Of a stretch of DNA of 32,208 nt, positions 15,287-23,621 are shown in pieces. The position numbers were made by a program, and so were the translations under genes. This DNA comes from GCA-2730975 sp937893275 (GTDB lineage Bacteria > Verrucomicrobiota > Verrucomicrobiia > Opitutales > Seribacteraceae), in contig CAXAHJ010000039.1 in the NCBI GenBank assembly GCA_963968595.1, positions 1-32,208 on the forward strand. Direction: 5' to 3'. Numbering within the stretch: position 1 is the stretch's first letter; every line of letters starts with the position of its first letter. A model generated the notes under the pieces. It was given only the letters and a program-made list of their open reading frames with translations, was not told the origin of the DNA and did not search any database.

Positions 15287-16851
15287 ACTTTGACGAATCG
15301 ATCCGCCAATGAGTGCGCGCCGGATTCTCTAGCGTAGGTTTCGGGGTGGTTGGCAACAAGGTTCTCCAAGATTTTGTAAACCCATGCCTCTCGGTCGGAA
15401 CAACCGATGGCCAATGCAATTTCCTTTGCTGTCACATGGGACTGCTCGCCCTTTTGTAGGTAATCGTAAACGGATTTCCTTACTTCCAGTACGGATGCGG
15501 CCGCTTTTTTCCCTGCCTCCACTCCCGGTTGATGGTATGCGTTGATGCCGATTAGCGAGGCGTAGAGTCCGACTGCTCGCTCGAAGAGGGCAATGAGACC
15601 GCCAACTGATGCGGGTGTGATTTCTTGGATTGTAAGGGTGATCGATTTTCGCCCCTTTTCGTAAAGGGCATCTCGTGTACCCAAGAAGAACCCGTGAAGG
15701 TATTCGCCTGATGTCATGCCGTCGTCATCCACCGGAGGACTTGTAGTCTCACGATGCTTTAGAACCTCTATGAAAGTGGCGAAGAAGTTAGGTACACCCT
15801 CTCGTAATTGTTGAACATAGGCGTGCTGGTCGGTCGATCCCTTGTTCCCATAGACTGCAATACCTTGGAGAACAGTATTGCCTTCAAGGTCTTTTTCCTT
15901 GCCGAGAGACTCCATCACGAGCTGCTGGAGGTATTTGGCGAACAACTCGAGGCGATCTTTGTATGGAAGAATCACCATGTCGCGCGAACCTTTGCCATCG
16001 GTGAGGTAATGCCATGCAATGGCTAGCATGGCCGCAGGGTTGCTCCGGAAATCACTCACTCGAGTGAGTTTGTCCATCTCTTTGGCTCCTTCAAGAAATG
16101 CGTCGACGTCGATCCCCTGAAGAGCCGCAGGCAGGAGTCCCACCGGAGCTGTTTCGCTAGTCCTTCCACCCACCCAATCCCACATAGGGAGGAAATCTAG
16201 CCAGCCTTTTGAGGTGGCGTGTTGGTGAAGTTTACTGCCTTCTCCGGTGATTGCGATGGCTTGTTTTGCGAAGTCTAAGCCATTTTTGGCAAATGCGTTC
16301 TCTGCCTCTAGCATGCCGTTGCGAGTTTCGGGGGTGCCGCCGGACTTCGAAATTACGATGGCCAGAGTAGTGGCGAGTCGTTCGCCAATTTCGGCGAGGG
16401 TCAAATCCATGCCATCGGGATCGGTGTTGTCGAAGAAATGTACCGCCAACTTATTTGTCTTTGGGTGTCCCAGTGCTCTTCCTACGAACTGCGGCCCTAA
16501 TGCGGAACCTCCAATACCTATGATTAGAAGGTCGGTGAATGCACCGGCAGGTGCTCTCAATTCGCTTTCATGGACTCGGTTGGCAAGGCTTTTAGTCTTA
16601 GCGAGTGTATTTTGTATGACGTTTCTTATCTCTTCGCTGGGAGCTATCTCAGGGGCTCGAAGCCAATAGTGACCAACCATGCGATTTTCATCTGGATTGG
16701 CTAGAGCTCCCCCCTCCAGTTCCCGCATAGCAACAAGGGCGTCGTTGGCACTTGCTGCCATCGATTCGAGATAACCTTCAGGAAAGTCGACGAAGGAAAA
16801 ATCAGCCCAAAAATTGGCATTCTTGAATCCGAGATATAATTCTTTGTTCAT
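15283..16851 (-). CDS. pgi: Glucose-6-phosphate isomerase
   Basis: The enzyme converts glucose 6-phosphate and fructose 6-phosphate in glycolysis and gluconeogenesis. The sugar-phosphate sites are plain: IGIGGSALGPQFV at 111-123 and SKSGGTPETRNG at 168-179. Likely catalytic residues are E314 (VMESLGK), H343 (STDQHAY) and K448 (VEAGKK). The first 455 residues cover the usual bacterial core. Residues 457-522 form a further domain (VYDYLQKGEQSHVTAKEIAL and onwards) whose helix pattern resembles a winged helix. Its ATG at 16851 is 7 bases after the ilvD stop, so the two are probably cotranscribed. Confidence 0.95.
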   Translation of the reverse strand: MNKELYLGFKNANFWADFSFVDFPEGYLESMAASANDALVAMRELEGGALANPDENRMVGHYWLRAPEIAPSEEIRNVIQNTLAKTKSLANRVHESELRAPAGAFTDLLIIGIGGSALGPQFVGRALGHPKTNKLAVHFFDNTDPDGMDLTLAEIGERLATTLAIVISKSGGTPETRNGMLEAENAFAKNGLDFAKQAIAITGEGSKLHQHATSKGWLDFLPMWDWVGGRTSETAPVGLLPAALQGIDVDAFLEGAKEMDKLTRVSDFRSNPAAMLAIAWHYLTDGKGSRDMVILPYKDRLELFAKYLQQLVMESLGKEKDLEGNTVLQGIAVYGNKGSTDQHAYVQQLREGVPNFFATFIEVLKHRETTSPPVDDDGMTSGEYLHGFFLGTRDALYEKGRKSITLTIQEITPASVGGLIALFERAVGLYASLIGINAYHQPGVEAGKKAAASVLEVRKSVYDYLQKGEQSHVTAKEIALAIGCSDREAWVYKILENLVANHPETYARESGAHSLADRFVKV

Positions 16852-16858
16852 GGTGTGC

Positions 16859-18553
16859 TTAAAACCCGTCTGTTATAGCGCCTAGAGAGGCAGAGCTTAC
16901 GAGCTTTGCATACTTGGCTAGTACACCTCGTGTTTCTTTGGCTTCGGGAAGAGTCCAAGCTTCGAGCCTAGCTTCAAGCTCATCTTCGGATATATCTAGG
17001 TTAAGTTCGTTTTTCTCTGCGTCGATGGTGATCGGGTCGTTGTTCCTAATTACTCCAATAGGACCTCCCACCGCAGCTTCCGGGGTGACATGGCCAACTA
17101 CGAAGCCATGGCTTCCTCCTGAAAACCTTCCGTCGGTAATAAGCGCGACTTTATCGCCCAGACCTTTGCCCATAATGGCTCCGGTCGGAGAGAGCATTTC
17201 GCGCATACCCGGACCACCTTCCGGACCTTCATTGCGGATGACCAGAACATGCCCGGCCTCTACCTCGCCATCTAGAATTCCTTTTAGGCAGGCTTCCTCT
17301 GATTCGAAGACGATCGCCTTGCCTGAGAACCTGAGTCCTTCCTTTCCCGTAATCTTTGCCACGGCGCCGTCCCTTGCAAGATTGCCATACAAGATACGAA
17401 GATGGCTGTCGGGCTTGATGGGATTGTCGAATGGACGCACGAGATCCTGCCCGTCAGGGTAGGGAGCATAGGGTTCCGCGTCAGAGATGTTGTCACGGAC
17501 AGTTTTGCCTGTGACGGTGAGACAGTCACCGTGAAGAAGGCCCTCATCGAGGAGTGCCTTGAGCAAAGGGCGCAGCCCACCGATCCGAACAAAGTGAGAC
17601 ATGTTGTACTTGCCGCTTGGCTTGAGGTCGCAAAGTACGGGCACTCTTTTGCCGATTTCAGTGAAATCGTCTAGTTCGAGCGGGATGTTTGCCGAATGAG
17701 CCATGGCCAGTAGATGGAGAACCGCGTTCGTAGAACCACCAAGACAGATGACCACGGTGATGGCGTTCTCGAATGCTTCGCGGGTCATGATGTCACGCGG
17801 GCATATGTTTTTATCTATTAGATTAACGACAGCGGCGCCTGCTTTTTCTGCATCAATGCGTTTTTCCTCCGAGATAGCGAGCTGGGCCGAACTATCGGGT
17901 AGGCTCATCCCGAGAGCCTCGATTGCCGACGACATCGTATTTGCCGTGTACATACCCCCGCAGGAACCAGGGCCGGGAATCGCCTTAGTTTCTATTTCCT
18001 TCAATTCTTCTTCACTCAACTTGCCCCCCGAGTGGGCGCCGACGGCCTCGAATACGGATACGATATCTAAGTTCTGTTCCTTGTGAATGCCGGGAAGGAT
18101 GGTGCCTCCGTAGACAAAAATCCCCGGTCGGTTAAGGCGGCTTAGGGCCATTATGCAGGCCGGCATGTTCTTGTCGCATCCTCCGATGGCGACAACTCCG
18201 TCCATGCCCTCGGCACCAACGACGGTTTCGATGGAATCCGCGATAACCTCTCTGGATACCAGCGAGTACCTCATTCCGGGTGTGCCCATGCTGATGCCGT
18301 CGGAAACCGTTATCGTGCCGAATGGGACTGCTTTGCCACCCGCTTCGTCTACGCCCACAACGGACCTTTTGCTCAATTCGTCTAGGTGAGCATTACAGGG
18401 GGTCACCATGCTCCATGCCGAGCACACGGCGACTTGAGGTTTTTCGAAATCAGCGTCTTCAAAGCCAACGGCTCGCAGCATGGACCGGTTGGGTGCTCGG
18501 TCGATACCGTCCACGATTATTGAGGAGTGTAGTCTGTTGCAGGAAGTTTTCAT
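16859..18553 (-). CDS. ilvD: Dihydroxy-acid dehydratase
   Basis: IlvD removes water from 2,3-dihydroxy-3-methylbutanoate and its homolog, the third common step of valine, leucine and isoleucine synthesis. The iron-sulfur cluster cysteines are C53 (VTPCNAH), C126 (GGCDKNMP) and C198 (GPGSCGGMYTANTM); the last two sit in the family signatures. The length of 564 residues is normal. The C-terminal TDGRFSGGSHGFVVGHV motif is present. Related sugar-acid dehydratases (Edd) differ at these signatures. The start lies 93 bases from the divergent pheA start, and pgi follows in the same direction. Confidence 0.96.
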   Translation of the reverse strand: MKTSCNRLHSSIIVDGIDRAPNRSMLRAVGFEDADFEKPQVAVCSAWSMVTPCNAHLDELSKRSVVGVDEAGGKAVPFGTITVSDGISMGTPGMRYSLVSREVIADSIETVVGAEGMDGVVAIGGCDKNMPACIMALSRLNRPGIFVYGGTILPGIHKEQNLDIVSVFEAVGAHSGGKLSEEELKEIETKAIPGPGSCGGMYTANTMSSAIEALGMSLPDSSAQLAISEEKRIDAEKAGAAVVNLIDKNICPRDIMTREAFENAITVVICLGGSTNAVLHLLAMAHSANIPLELDDFTEIGKRVPVLCDLKPSGKYNMSHFVRIGGLRPLLKALLDEGLLHGDCLTVTGKTVRDNISDAEPYAPYPDGQDLVRPFDNPIKPDSHLRILYGNLARDGAVAKITGKEGLRFSGKAIVFESEEACLKGILDGEVEAGHVLVIRNEGPEGGPGMREMLSPTGAIMGKGLGDKVALITDGRFSGGSHGFVVGHVTPEAAVGGPIGVIRNNDPITIDAEKNELNLDISEDELEARLEAWTLPEAKETRGVLAKYAKLVSSASLGAITDGF

Positions 18554-18646
18554 GGTTGCGTAAAATCTAGTTAGGCCAATTATTGTTTGCCTTACGGAGG
18601 GCCTCTAAACAATCCACATTTGCTCCTCTCGCAACCATGTTTTTCA

Positions 18647-19726
18647 GTGAAATCCTCAGAACTGGAACAGCTTCGATCTAAAATTGATGATATCGACCGT
18701 GACGTTACCCGGTTGCTCAACGACCGTGTGGGCGCTTCTGCGGAAATTGGTCGCATCAAGAACGAACAAGGTTTGGATCCCTACGATCCTGCTCGAGAGG
18801 AAGAGGTTTTCCAAAAACTGGAGAAGCTAAACGAGGGTCTGCTTGAGACCACCACCTTGCGGACGATTTATCGGGAAGTGATCTCCGCTTCGATTGCCTT
18901 GCAGAAAGATTTGCAGATCGGCTATCTTGGACCCGAAGCTACTTTTACTCATCAAGCAGCGATCAAGAATTTCGGCTCGGCTCTTTCCTATAAGCCCCTT
19001 TCGGATATCCCGGACGTCTTTCGCGAGGTGGAGCGTTCCGAGTGCGACTATGGAGTGGTTCCAGTAGAGAATTCCACCGAGGGGGCGGTGAACCGTTCCC
19101 TCGATCTCTTAGTGGACACCGAGTTGACGATCATCGCTCAAGTCTACCTTAAGATCGAGCATTGTTTACTCTCCACTTCACCGCTTGATGAAATTGAGAA
19201 AGTATCCTCCAAGGATCAGGCGCTCGCTCAATGCGGGGAGTGGCTTCGTCGTAATTTGCCCACTGCCCGCCTAGAAAACGCGACCAGCACTGCAGAGGCG
19301 GTACGAACAGTCAAGGGTGCTTCAGGGATTGCCGCCATTGCGGGTGCTTTGGCGGGTCGGCTCTATGACGTTCCCTGCATTGCGGAAGGGATTCAGGACC
19401 ATAAAGATAATTTGACCCGTTTCCTCGTCGTTGGCCGAAAGTCTTTGGCTCACCGCGAAAACGTTGAATACAAAACCAGTTTGGTCCTTTCACTGACGGA
19501 TAAGGTGAGTGCCCTACAGGAAGGTCTTAGACCTTTTGGTGATCGTGGCATTAACCTTTGCAAGATTGAGTCTCGACCAAGTCGACTCAAGCCTTGGGAC
19601 TACTATTTCTTTGTCGATTTCCTTGGCCATCGAGATGATGAACCGGCATCAGCGGCTATCGCCGAGCTAGAGAAGGTTTGCCCTTTCGTTAAATGTCTCG
19701 GTAGTTATCCCAATACCTCGTTCTGA
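18647..19726 (+). CDS. pheA: Bifunctional chorismate mutase/prephenate dehydratase
   Basis: This P-protein converts chorismate to prephenate and then to phenylpyruvate for phenylalanine synthesis. Residues 1-88 are an AroQ-type chorismate mutase (LRSKIDDIDRDVTRLLNDRV); about 90-270 is the prephenate dehydratase domain, with GPEATFTHQAA and the catalytic TRF at 257-259; about 275-359 is an ACT domain with ESRP at 308-311, which in the family binds Phe for feedback inhibition. I took the GTG at 18647, which starts just before the mutase domain; the frame stays open to a TTG at 18587, but the added residues are Pro-rich and unlike the family. No ribosome binding site decides the matter. A terminator follows. 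Confidence 0.94.
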   Translation: MKSSELEQLRSKIDDIDRDVTRLLNDRVGASAEIGRIKNEQGLDPYDPAREEEVFQKLEKLNEGLLETTTLRTIYREVISASIALQKDLQIGYLGPEATFTHQAAIKNFGSALSYKPLSDIPDVFREVERSECDYGVVPVENSTEGAVNRSLDLLVDTELTIIAQVYLKIEHCLLSTSPLDEIEKVSSKDQALAQCGEWLRRNLPTARLENATSTAEAVRTVKGASGIAAIAGALAGRLYDVPCIAEGIQDHKDNLTRFLVVGRKSLAHRENVEYKTSLVLSLTDKVSALQEGLRPFGDRGINLCKIESRPSRLKPWDYYFFVDFLGHRDDEPASAAIAELEKVCPFVKCLGSYPNTSF

Positions 19727-19740
19727 GCGCCATTGGCGGG

Positions 19741-19780
19741 ACTGTCGGTTCCGTCTAAATGAATAGAACTGACAGTTTTT
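19741..19780 (+). terminator. Rho-independent terminator after pheA
   Basis: An 11-bp stem, ACTGTCGGTTC (19741-19751) with GAACTGACAGT (19766-19776) and one G-U pair, is followed by five Ts on the plus strand. It lies 14 bases after the pheA stop and covers the last codons of the opposed hypothetical gene ending at 19755. Confidence 0.8.
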
Positions 19781-20261
19781 GTTCGGGATTCGCTTGGCGA
19801 GCAGCCAGAAGTTCGATCATGCGGATGGCTTCTCGATAAGTCTTTTCTCGGCGACGAGTCCATCGGCGACCTGCATGAAGCAAGGCGTTTCTTAGCCCAG
19901 AGACAATTAGAAGAACACTCGGGTTGTCGCCGAGTTGCGATAATTTTTCAATTACTGTAACGCGTAACCAAAGTGGATCAACTTCCCCACGGCGAGCGTC
20001 CCAATGAGCGAAATTAAAGTGGATTTTACTGGGGTGATGAAACCGAACAACTTGTGATACGCAGTGTTCGAAAGATCGGGGGGGCATTTCGGGTTCGAGA
20101 TTGTTTGACCGAAGAAATGCAAGCGCTACGTTCAACTGTTCCGACTCAACGCAACTAATGTTCCCTCCAAGAAATGAGACAAGGGAATTGAGATTGGTCA
20201 AGCGTGTGTAGTCGTCGGTTCTTTGTTTGTTCGAACTTCCCTTTTTAGTCACTCCCTCCAC
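19755..20261 (-). CDS. Hypothetical protein after nrdR
   Basis: I do not recognise this 168-residue protein. It has no signal peptide or membrane segment. The N-terminus (MEGVTKKGSSNKQRTDDYTR) is polar, the middle holds VSQVVRFHHPSKIHFNFAHW, and the C-terminal third is basic and helical (LHAGRRWTRRREKTYREAI). The ATG at 20261 lies inside the end of nrdR, with a 17-base overlap in another frame, so it is probably translated from the nrdR message. Codons look like those of the neighbours. The opposed pheA terminator overlaps its last codons. Confidence 0.65.
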   Translation of the reverse strand: MEGVTKKGSSNKQRTDDYTRLTNLNSLVSFLGGNISCVESEQLNVALAFLRSNNLEPEMPPRSFEHCVSQVVRFHHPSKIHFNFAHWDARRGEVDPLWLRVTVIEKLSQLGDNPSVLLIVSGLRNALLHAGRRWTRRREKTYREAIRMIELLAARQANPEQKLSVLFI

Positions 20262-20703
20262 CTTTCAAATTTACGATTTCCCGCGCGAATCGTGAAAGTT
20301 CTCTGAAATCTTCGTAGAAACTAGCAAAGCGCAACCATGCGATTTCGTCTACGTTTCGCAGACGACTTATTATGGCATCTGCGATAGCCCGGCTCGGCAC
20401 TTCGTTGTCGTATTCGTTTTCTATACGTCGAAGGGTTTCCGATAAAAGGGCATTGATTTGTTCCGCATCTATAGAGCGTTTTGATATGGCTCGTTGTAGT
20501 CCCTTGGCCATTTTGTGACGGTCAAAATTTTCCCTGCGGCCGTCCCGTTTAATCACTGCCAAGTCTTCCCGCAGCACTTCCTCTATGGTTGAAAAACGAT
20601 GCTCGCATGACAAACATTCTCGTCGGCGACGAATTGACGCCGCTTTTCCCGCTCGAGTATCAAGGACTTTTAAGTCCTCAGACGAACACTTTGGACACCG
20701 CAT
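20245..20703 (-). CDS. nrdR: Transcriptional repressor NrdR
   Basis: NrdR represses ribonucleotide reductase genes in response to bound (d)ATP. The zinc ribbon has four Cys, C3, C6, C30 and C33, in MRCPKCSS and ECLSCEHRF, with the basic IRRRREC between them; an ATP-cone follows at about 48-135 (VIKRDGRRENFDRHKMAKGL). The start at 20703 gives the canonical MRCPKC; the frame runs upstream to 20826 inside the amidotransferase gene but that addition is not family-like. The 152 residues are the usual length. No rnr gene and no obvious NrdR box pair were seen in the window. Confidence 0.95.
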   Translation of the reverse strand: MRCPKCSSEDLKVLDTRAGKAASIRRRRECLSCEHRFSTIEEVLREDLAVIKRDGRRENFDRHKMAKGLQRAISKRSIDAEQINALLSETLRRIENEYDNEVPSRAIADAIISRLRNVDEIAWLRFASFYEDFRELSRFAREIVNLKGGGSD

Positions 20704-20744
20704 TATTTGACTTGTTTTACCACCACAACCACGGGGTAAATTCT

Positions 20745-21314
20745 CTAACAGAGTTCCAGGAAGTTTTTCAAGATTAATATACCTTCTTCGGTGGCGAGTG
20801 ATTCGGGATGGAATTGTACTCCCCATACCGGTAGCTCCTTGTGGCGGATGCCCATGATTTCACCTTCTTCCGTTTTGGCCGTAACTTCGAGACAACTGGG
20901 CATGGAATCGGGTTCGATGATCAAAGAATGGTAGCGCGTGGCCTCGAATGGGTTGGGTAGGTTCGCAAAGATTTCTTTTTCGTCGTGGAGAACCGGAGAG
21001 GTTTTACCGTGCATTAGGCGCTCGGCCCGAATGACTTTTCCGCCGAAATACTGGCCGAGGCATTGATGCCCAAGGCAAACGCCGAAGATTGGCTTTTTCC
21101 CAGCAAAGGCCTCTATGATGGCTAGACTATGGCCGGCTTGGTCGGGATCGCAAGGACCCGGTGAGATGACCACCGCGTCCGGTTCTCGTTCAATAGCTTG
21201 TTCGGGAGTGATGTTGTTGTTGCGAAATACTTCCTGTTCCGCACCAAGTTCGCCAAAGTATTGTACGAGGTTGTAGGTGAATGAATCAAAGTTATCTATT
21301 AGCAGGAGGCGCAT
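20745..21314 (-). CDS. Glutamine amidotransferase of anthranilate/aminodeoxychorismate synthase
   Basis: Component II releases ammonia from glutamine for synthesis of anthranilate (TrpG) or aminodeoxychorismate (PabA). The class I triad is complete: C80 in FGVCLGHQ, with H169 and E171 in QFHPES. The oxyanion motif SPGPCDP is at 51-57, and MHGKTS and RYHSLI are typical. The 189 residues are normal for the stand-alone form. No component I gene (trpE or pabB) is next to it, so which of the two pathways it serves, or both, cannot be settled; dual use is known in some bacteria. nrdR starts 41 bases downstream. Confidence 0.93.
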   Translation of the reverse strand: MRLLLIDNFDSFTYNLVQYFGELGAEQEVFRNNNITPEQAIEREPDAVVISPGPCDPDQAGHSLAIIEAFAGKKPIFGVCLGHQCLGQYFGGKVIRAERLMHGKTSPVLHDEKEIFANLPNPFEATRYHSLIIEPDSMPSCLEVTAKTEEGEIMGIRHKELPVWGVQFHPESLATEEGILILKNFLELC

Positions 21315-21412
21315 CGGATTAACATCATGTTAGCAGGACTTAACCGAATTTGGAAGCGCCACTTTGCTAAAAGGGCGATGCTGCATCCAAGGGGGAAGCA
21401 ATTTCGGACTTA

Positions 21413-22639
21413 TCAAGATCCGCGATAACCTTGCTTGCGGTTACGTTCACGCAGGCGAATGGCGTTTAATCGGATGAAGCCACCTGCATCTTCCGGGCGG
21501 TAGTCGCTGTCTGCCTTTTCCATGGAAGCAATGCCTTCGTCATACAGCGAGAAGGAAGACTTTCGGCCGACAGTCGTCAAGTTTCCCTTGAAGAGCTTTA
21601 ACCGTATGGTGCCTGAAACTGTTTCTTGGCTTTTGTCCACAAGAGCTTGGAGGGCTTCGCGTTCGGGGGCGTACCAGAAGCCATTGTATACCATTTGTCC
21701 ATACCGTGGGACGAGGGAGTCGCGCAGGCTCATGAGTTCCCTATCCATGGTAAGGGTTTCTAGTTGCCGATGGGCATGGAGCAGTATGGAACCACCCGGA
21801 GTTTCATAGATACCACGGCTTTTCATTCCCACGAAACGGTTTTCGACAAGGTCTATCCTCCCAATGCCATGCTTTCCTCCAAGAGAGTTAAGTTTGCGAA
21901 CGAGATCTGCAGGTTTGAGTGGTTCGCCGTTGACGGCTACGCAGTCACCTTTTTCGAATTCGAGCTCTAGGTATTCGGGTTCGTCCGGGGCATCTGCAGG
22001 GTCTACGCTAAGCTTGAACATGCCTTTGTTGTCAGGCGTGGTTGGGTCGAACCAAGGATCTTCGAGTATGCCGGCTTCGTATGAAATATGCCACAGGTTA
22101 CGATCCATGGAATATGGCTTGGATGCACTGGCTTCTACATCGATGCCGTTTTGGGAGCAGTACTCGATCATTTCAGTGCGACCGGGGAATTGTTCCCGAA
22201 ACTCGGCTTCACGCCAAGGAGCGATGATCTTGATCTCCGGCGCGAGAGCAGCGAAGGCGAGTTCGAAGCGACACTGATCGTTCCCCTTGCCCGTAGCTCC
22301 GTGGGCCACGGTGTCTGCTCCAAATTCTCGAGCGATATCGATTTGGGCCTTGGCGATGAGCGGGCGAGCGATTGATGTGCCAAGCAAATACTGACTTTCA
22401 TACACGGCTTCTGCACGGACCATGGGAAAGATGAAGTCGGAAGCGAACTCGTCGACCAAGTCGACTGTTCGGTGTGCGGAGGCACCCGTAGCCAGAGCTT
22501 TCTCCTCCAAGCCATCGAGTTCCTCTTCCTGTCCCACGTCGGCGCAGTAAGTAATGACCTCGGCATTCCGTTCCTTTGCGAACCAGTGGACGAGAACGGA
22601 GGTGTCTAGACCTCCTGAGTAGGCGAGAACTATTTTCAT
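21413..22639 (-). CDS. argG: Argininosuccinate synthase
   Basis: ArgG joins citrulline and aspartate with ATP to make argininosuccinate. The PP-loop AYSGGLDTS is at 6-14, and the later AHGATGKGNDQCRFE and the DRNLWHISYE segment are typical of the family. I chose the ATG at 22639 because MKIVLAYSGGLDTS is the canonical start; the open frame to 22726 overlaps argF in another phase. The 408 residues are normal. argG is the last arg gene of the cluster, 37 bases after argF. argH, needed for the final step, is not in the window. Confidence 0.96.
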   Translation of the reverse strand: MKIVLAYSGGLDTSVLVHWFAKERNAEVITYCADVGQEEELDGLEEKALATGASAHRTVDLVDEFASDFIFPMVRAEAVYESQYLLGTSIARPLIAKAQIDIAREFGADTVAHGATGKGNDQCRFELAFAALAPEIKIIAPWREAEFREQFPGRTEMIEYCSQNGIDVEASASKPYSMDRNLWHISYEAGILEDPWFDPTTPDNKGMFKLSVDPADAPDEPEYLELEFEKGDCVAVNGEPLKPADLVRKLNSLGGKHGIGRIDLVENRFVGMKSRGIYETPGGSILLHAHRQLETLTMDRELMSLRDSLVPRYGQMVYNGFWYAPEREALQALVDKSQETVSGTIRLKLFKGNLTTVGRKSSFSLYDEGIASMEKADSDYRPEDAGGFIRLNAIRLRERNRKQGYRGS

Positions 22640-22676
22640 GGTATTCGAGAGTTCGGTAAATTTTTGGTGTACTGGT

Positions 22677-23621
22677 TTAAGTGGTGGAGTCGCTTGCCAG
22701 TTTGGCGAGAATAGCTTTCTGGACATGTAGGCGATTCTCGGCTTGGTCGAAGATAATTGTCTGTGAAGAGTCGAGAACTTCTTGGCTCACTTCCAGTCCG
22801 GGGTGAGTCGGCATGCAATGCATGAACAGTGCTTCTGGTTTTGCCTGAGAGAGAAGTTCGGACGTCACGGCGAAAGCTTTCATACTTTCAATGCGAGATT
22901 CTTCCTCTTCTTCGGATCCCATGCTGACCCAGACGTCAGTGTAGACAATATCCGCATCCGTCACTGCCTCGTTGGGGTCGGAAGTGAATTGGAACTCGCA
23001 GTCCATTCCTTCGTTGTTTAGGAGCTCGTGAAAATCTGGTTTCGGAGCGAAATCCTGGGGGCCGGCAAGAGAAACTTTCATGTCGAATAGTTTGCCCGCC
23101 ATAATCCAAGAATTGGCCATGTTGCAGGAGGTGTCTCCTAAAAAGGCCAGTTTCTTTCCTGCAAGGGATGCAAACGGGTCTCGGCTATCACCCAACTTTT
23201 CTGCAATGGAAAAACAGTCGGCGTAGATCTGGCAAGGATGCAGAAGATCCGTCAGTGCATTAACCACGGGTATATTGGCGTGGTCGGCGAATTCCTCGAT
23301 GATTTCGTGTCCAAACGTGCGAATAACTAAACCATGCAGGTATCGGGAAAGTACTTGGGCCGTGTCGTGAATGCTTTCACCGCGTCCGATCTGAGTGGTT
23401 TTTTGGTCGAGGACAAGTGATTTACCGCCAAGCTCATTTATTCCCACCTCGAACGACACTCGAGTTCGGGTGCTGTTCTTATAGAAAAGTAGACCCCATG
23501 TTTGGCCAGCCAGGTCGTTTGCCAATCCTTGCTTGCGATTCTGTTTTAGATGAGCCGCTCGGTCAAAAATTTCTAGGATTTCATCATTGGAGAAATCATT
23601 TTCCTTGAGGAAATGTTTCAT
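22677..23621 (-). CDS. argF: Ornithine carbamoyltransferase
   Basis: ArgF makes citrulline from ornithine and carbamoyl phosphate. The carbamoyl-phosphate motif STRTR is at 50-54 and LLHPCQ at 126-131; ornithine-side motifs are DVWVSMG at 228-234 and MHCMP at 266-270. The 314 residues match the family. N-acetylornithine carbamoyltransferase has different residues in these loops, and the SMG motif speaks for ornithine. The ATG overlaps the argD stop by four bases (ATGA), and argG follows 37 bases later. Confidence 0.95.
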   Translation of the reverse strand: MKHFLKENDFSNDEILEIFDRAAHLKQNRKQGLANDLAGQTWGLLFYKNSTRTRVSFEVGINELGGKSLVLDQKTTQIGRGESIHDTAQVLSRYLHGLVIRTFGHEIIEEFADHANIPVVNALTDLLHPCQIYADCFSIAEKLGDSRDPFASLAGKKLAFLGDTSCNMANSWIMAGKLFDMKVSLAGPQDFAPKPDFHELLNNEGMDCEFQFTSDPNEAVTDADIVYTDVWVSMGSEEEEESRIESMKAFAVTSELLSQAKPEALFMHCMPTHPGLEVSQEVLDSSQTIIFDQAENRLHVQKAILAKLASDSTT

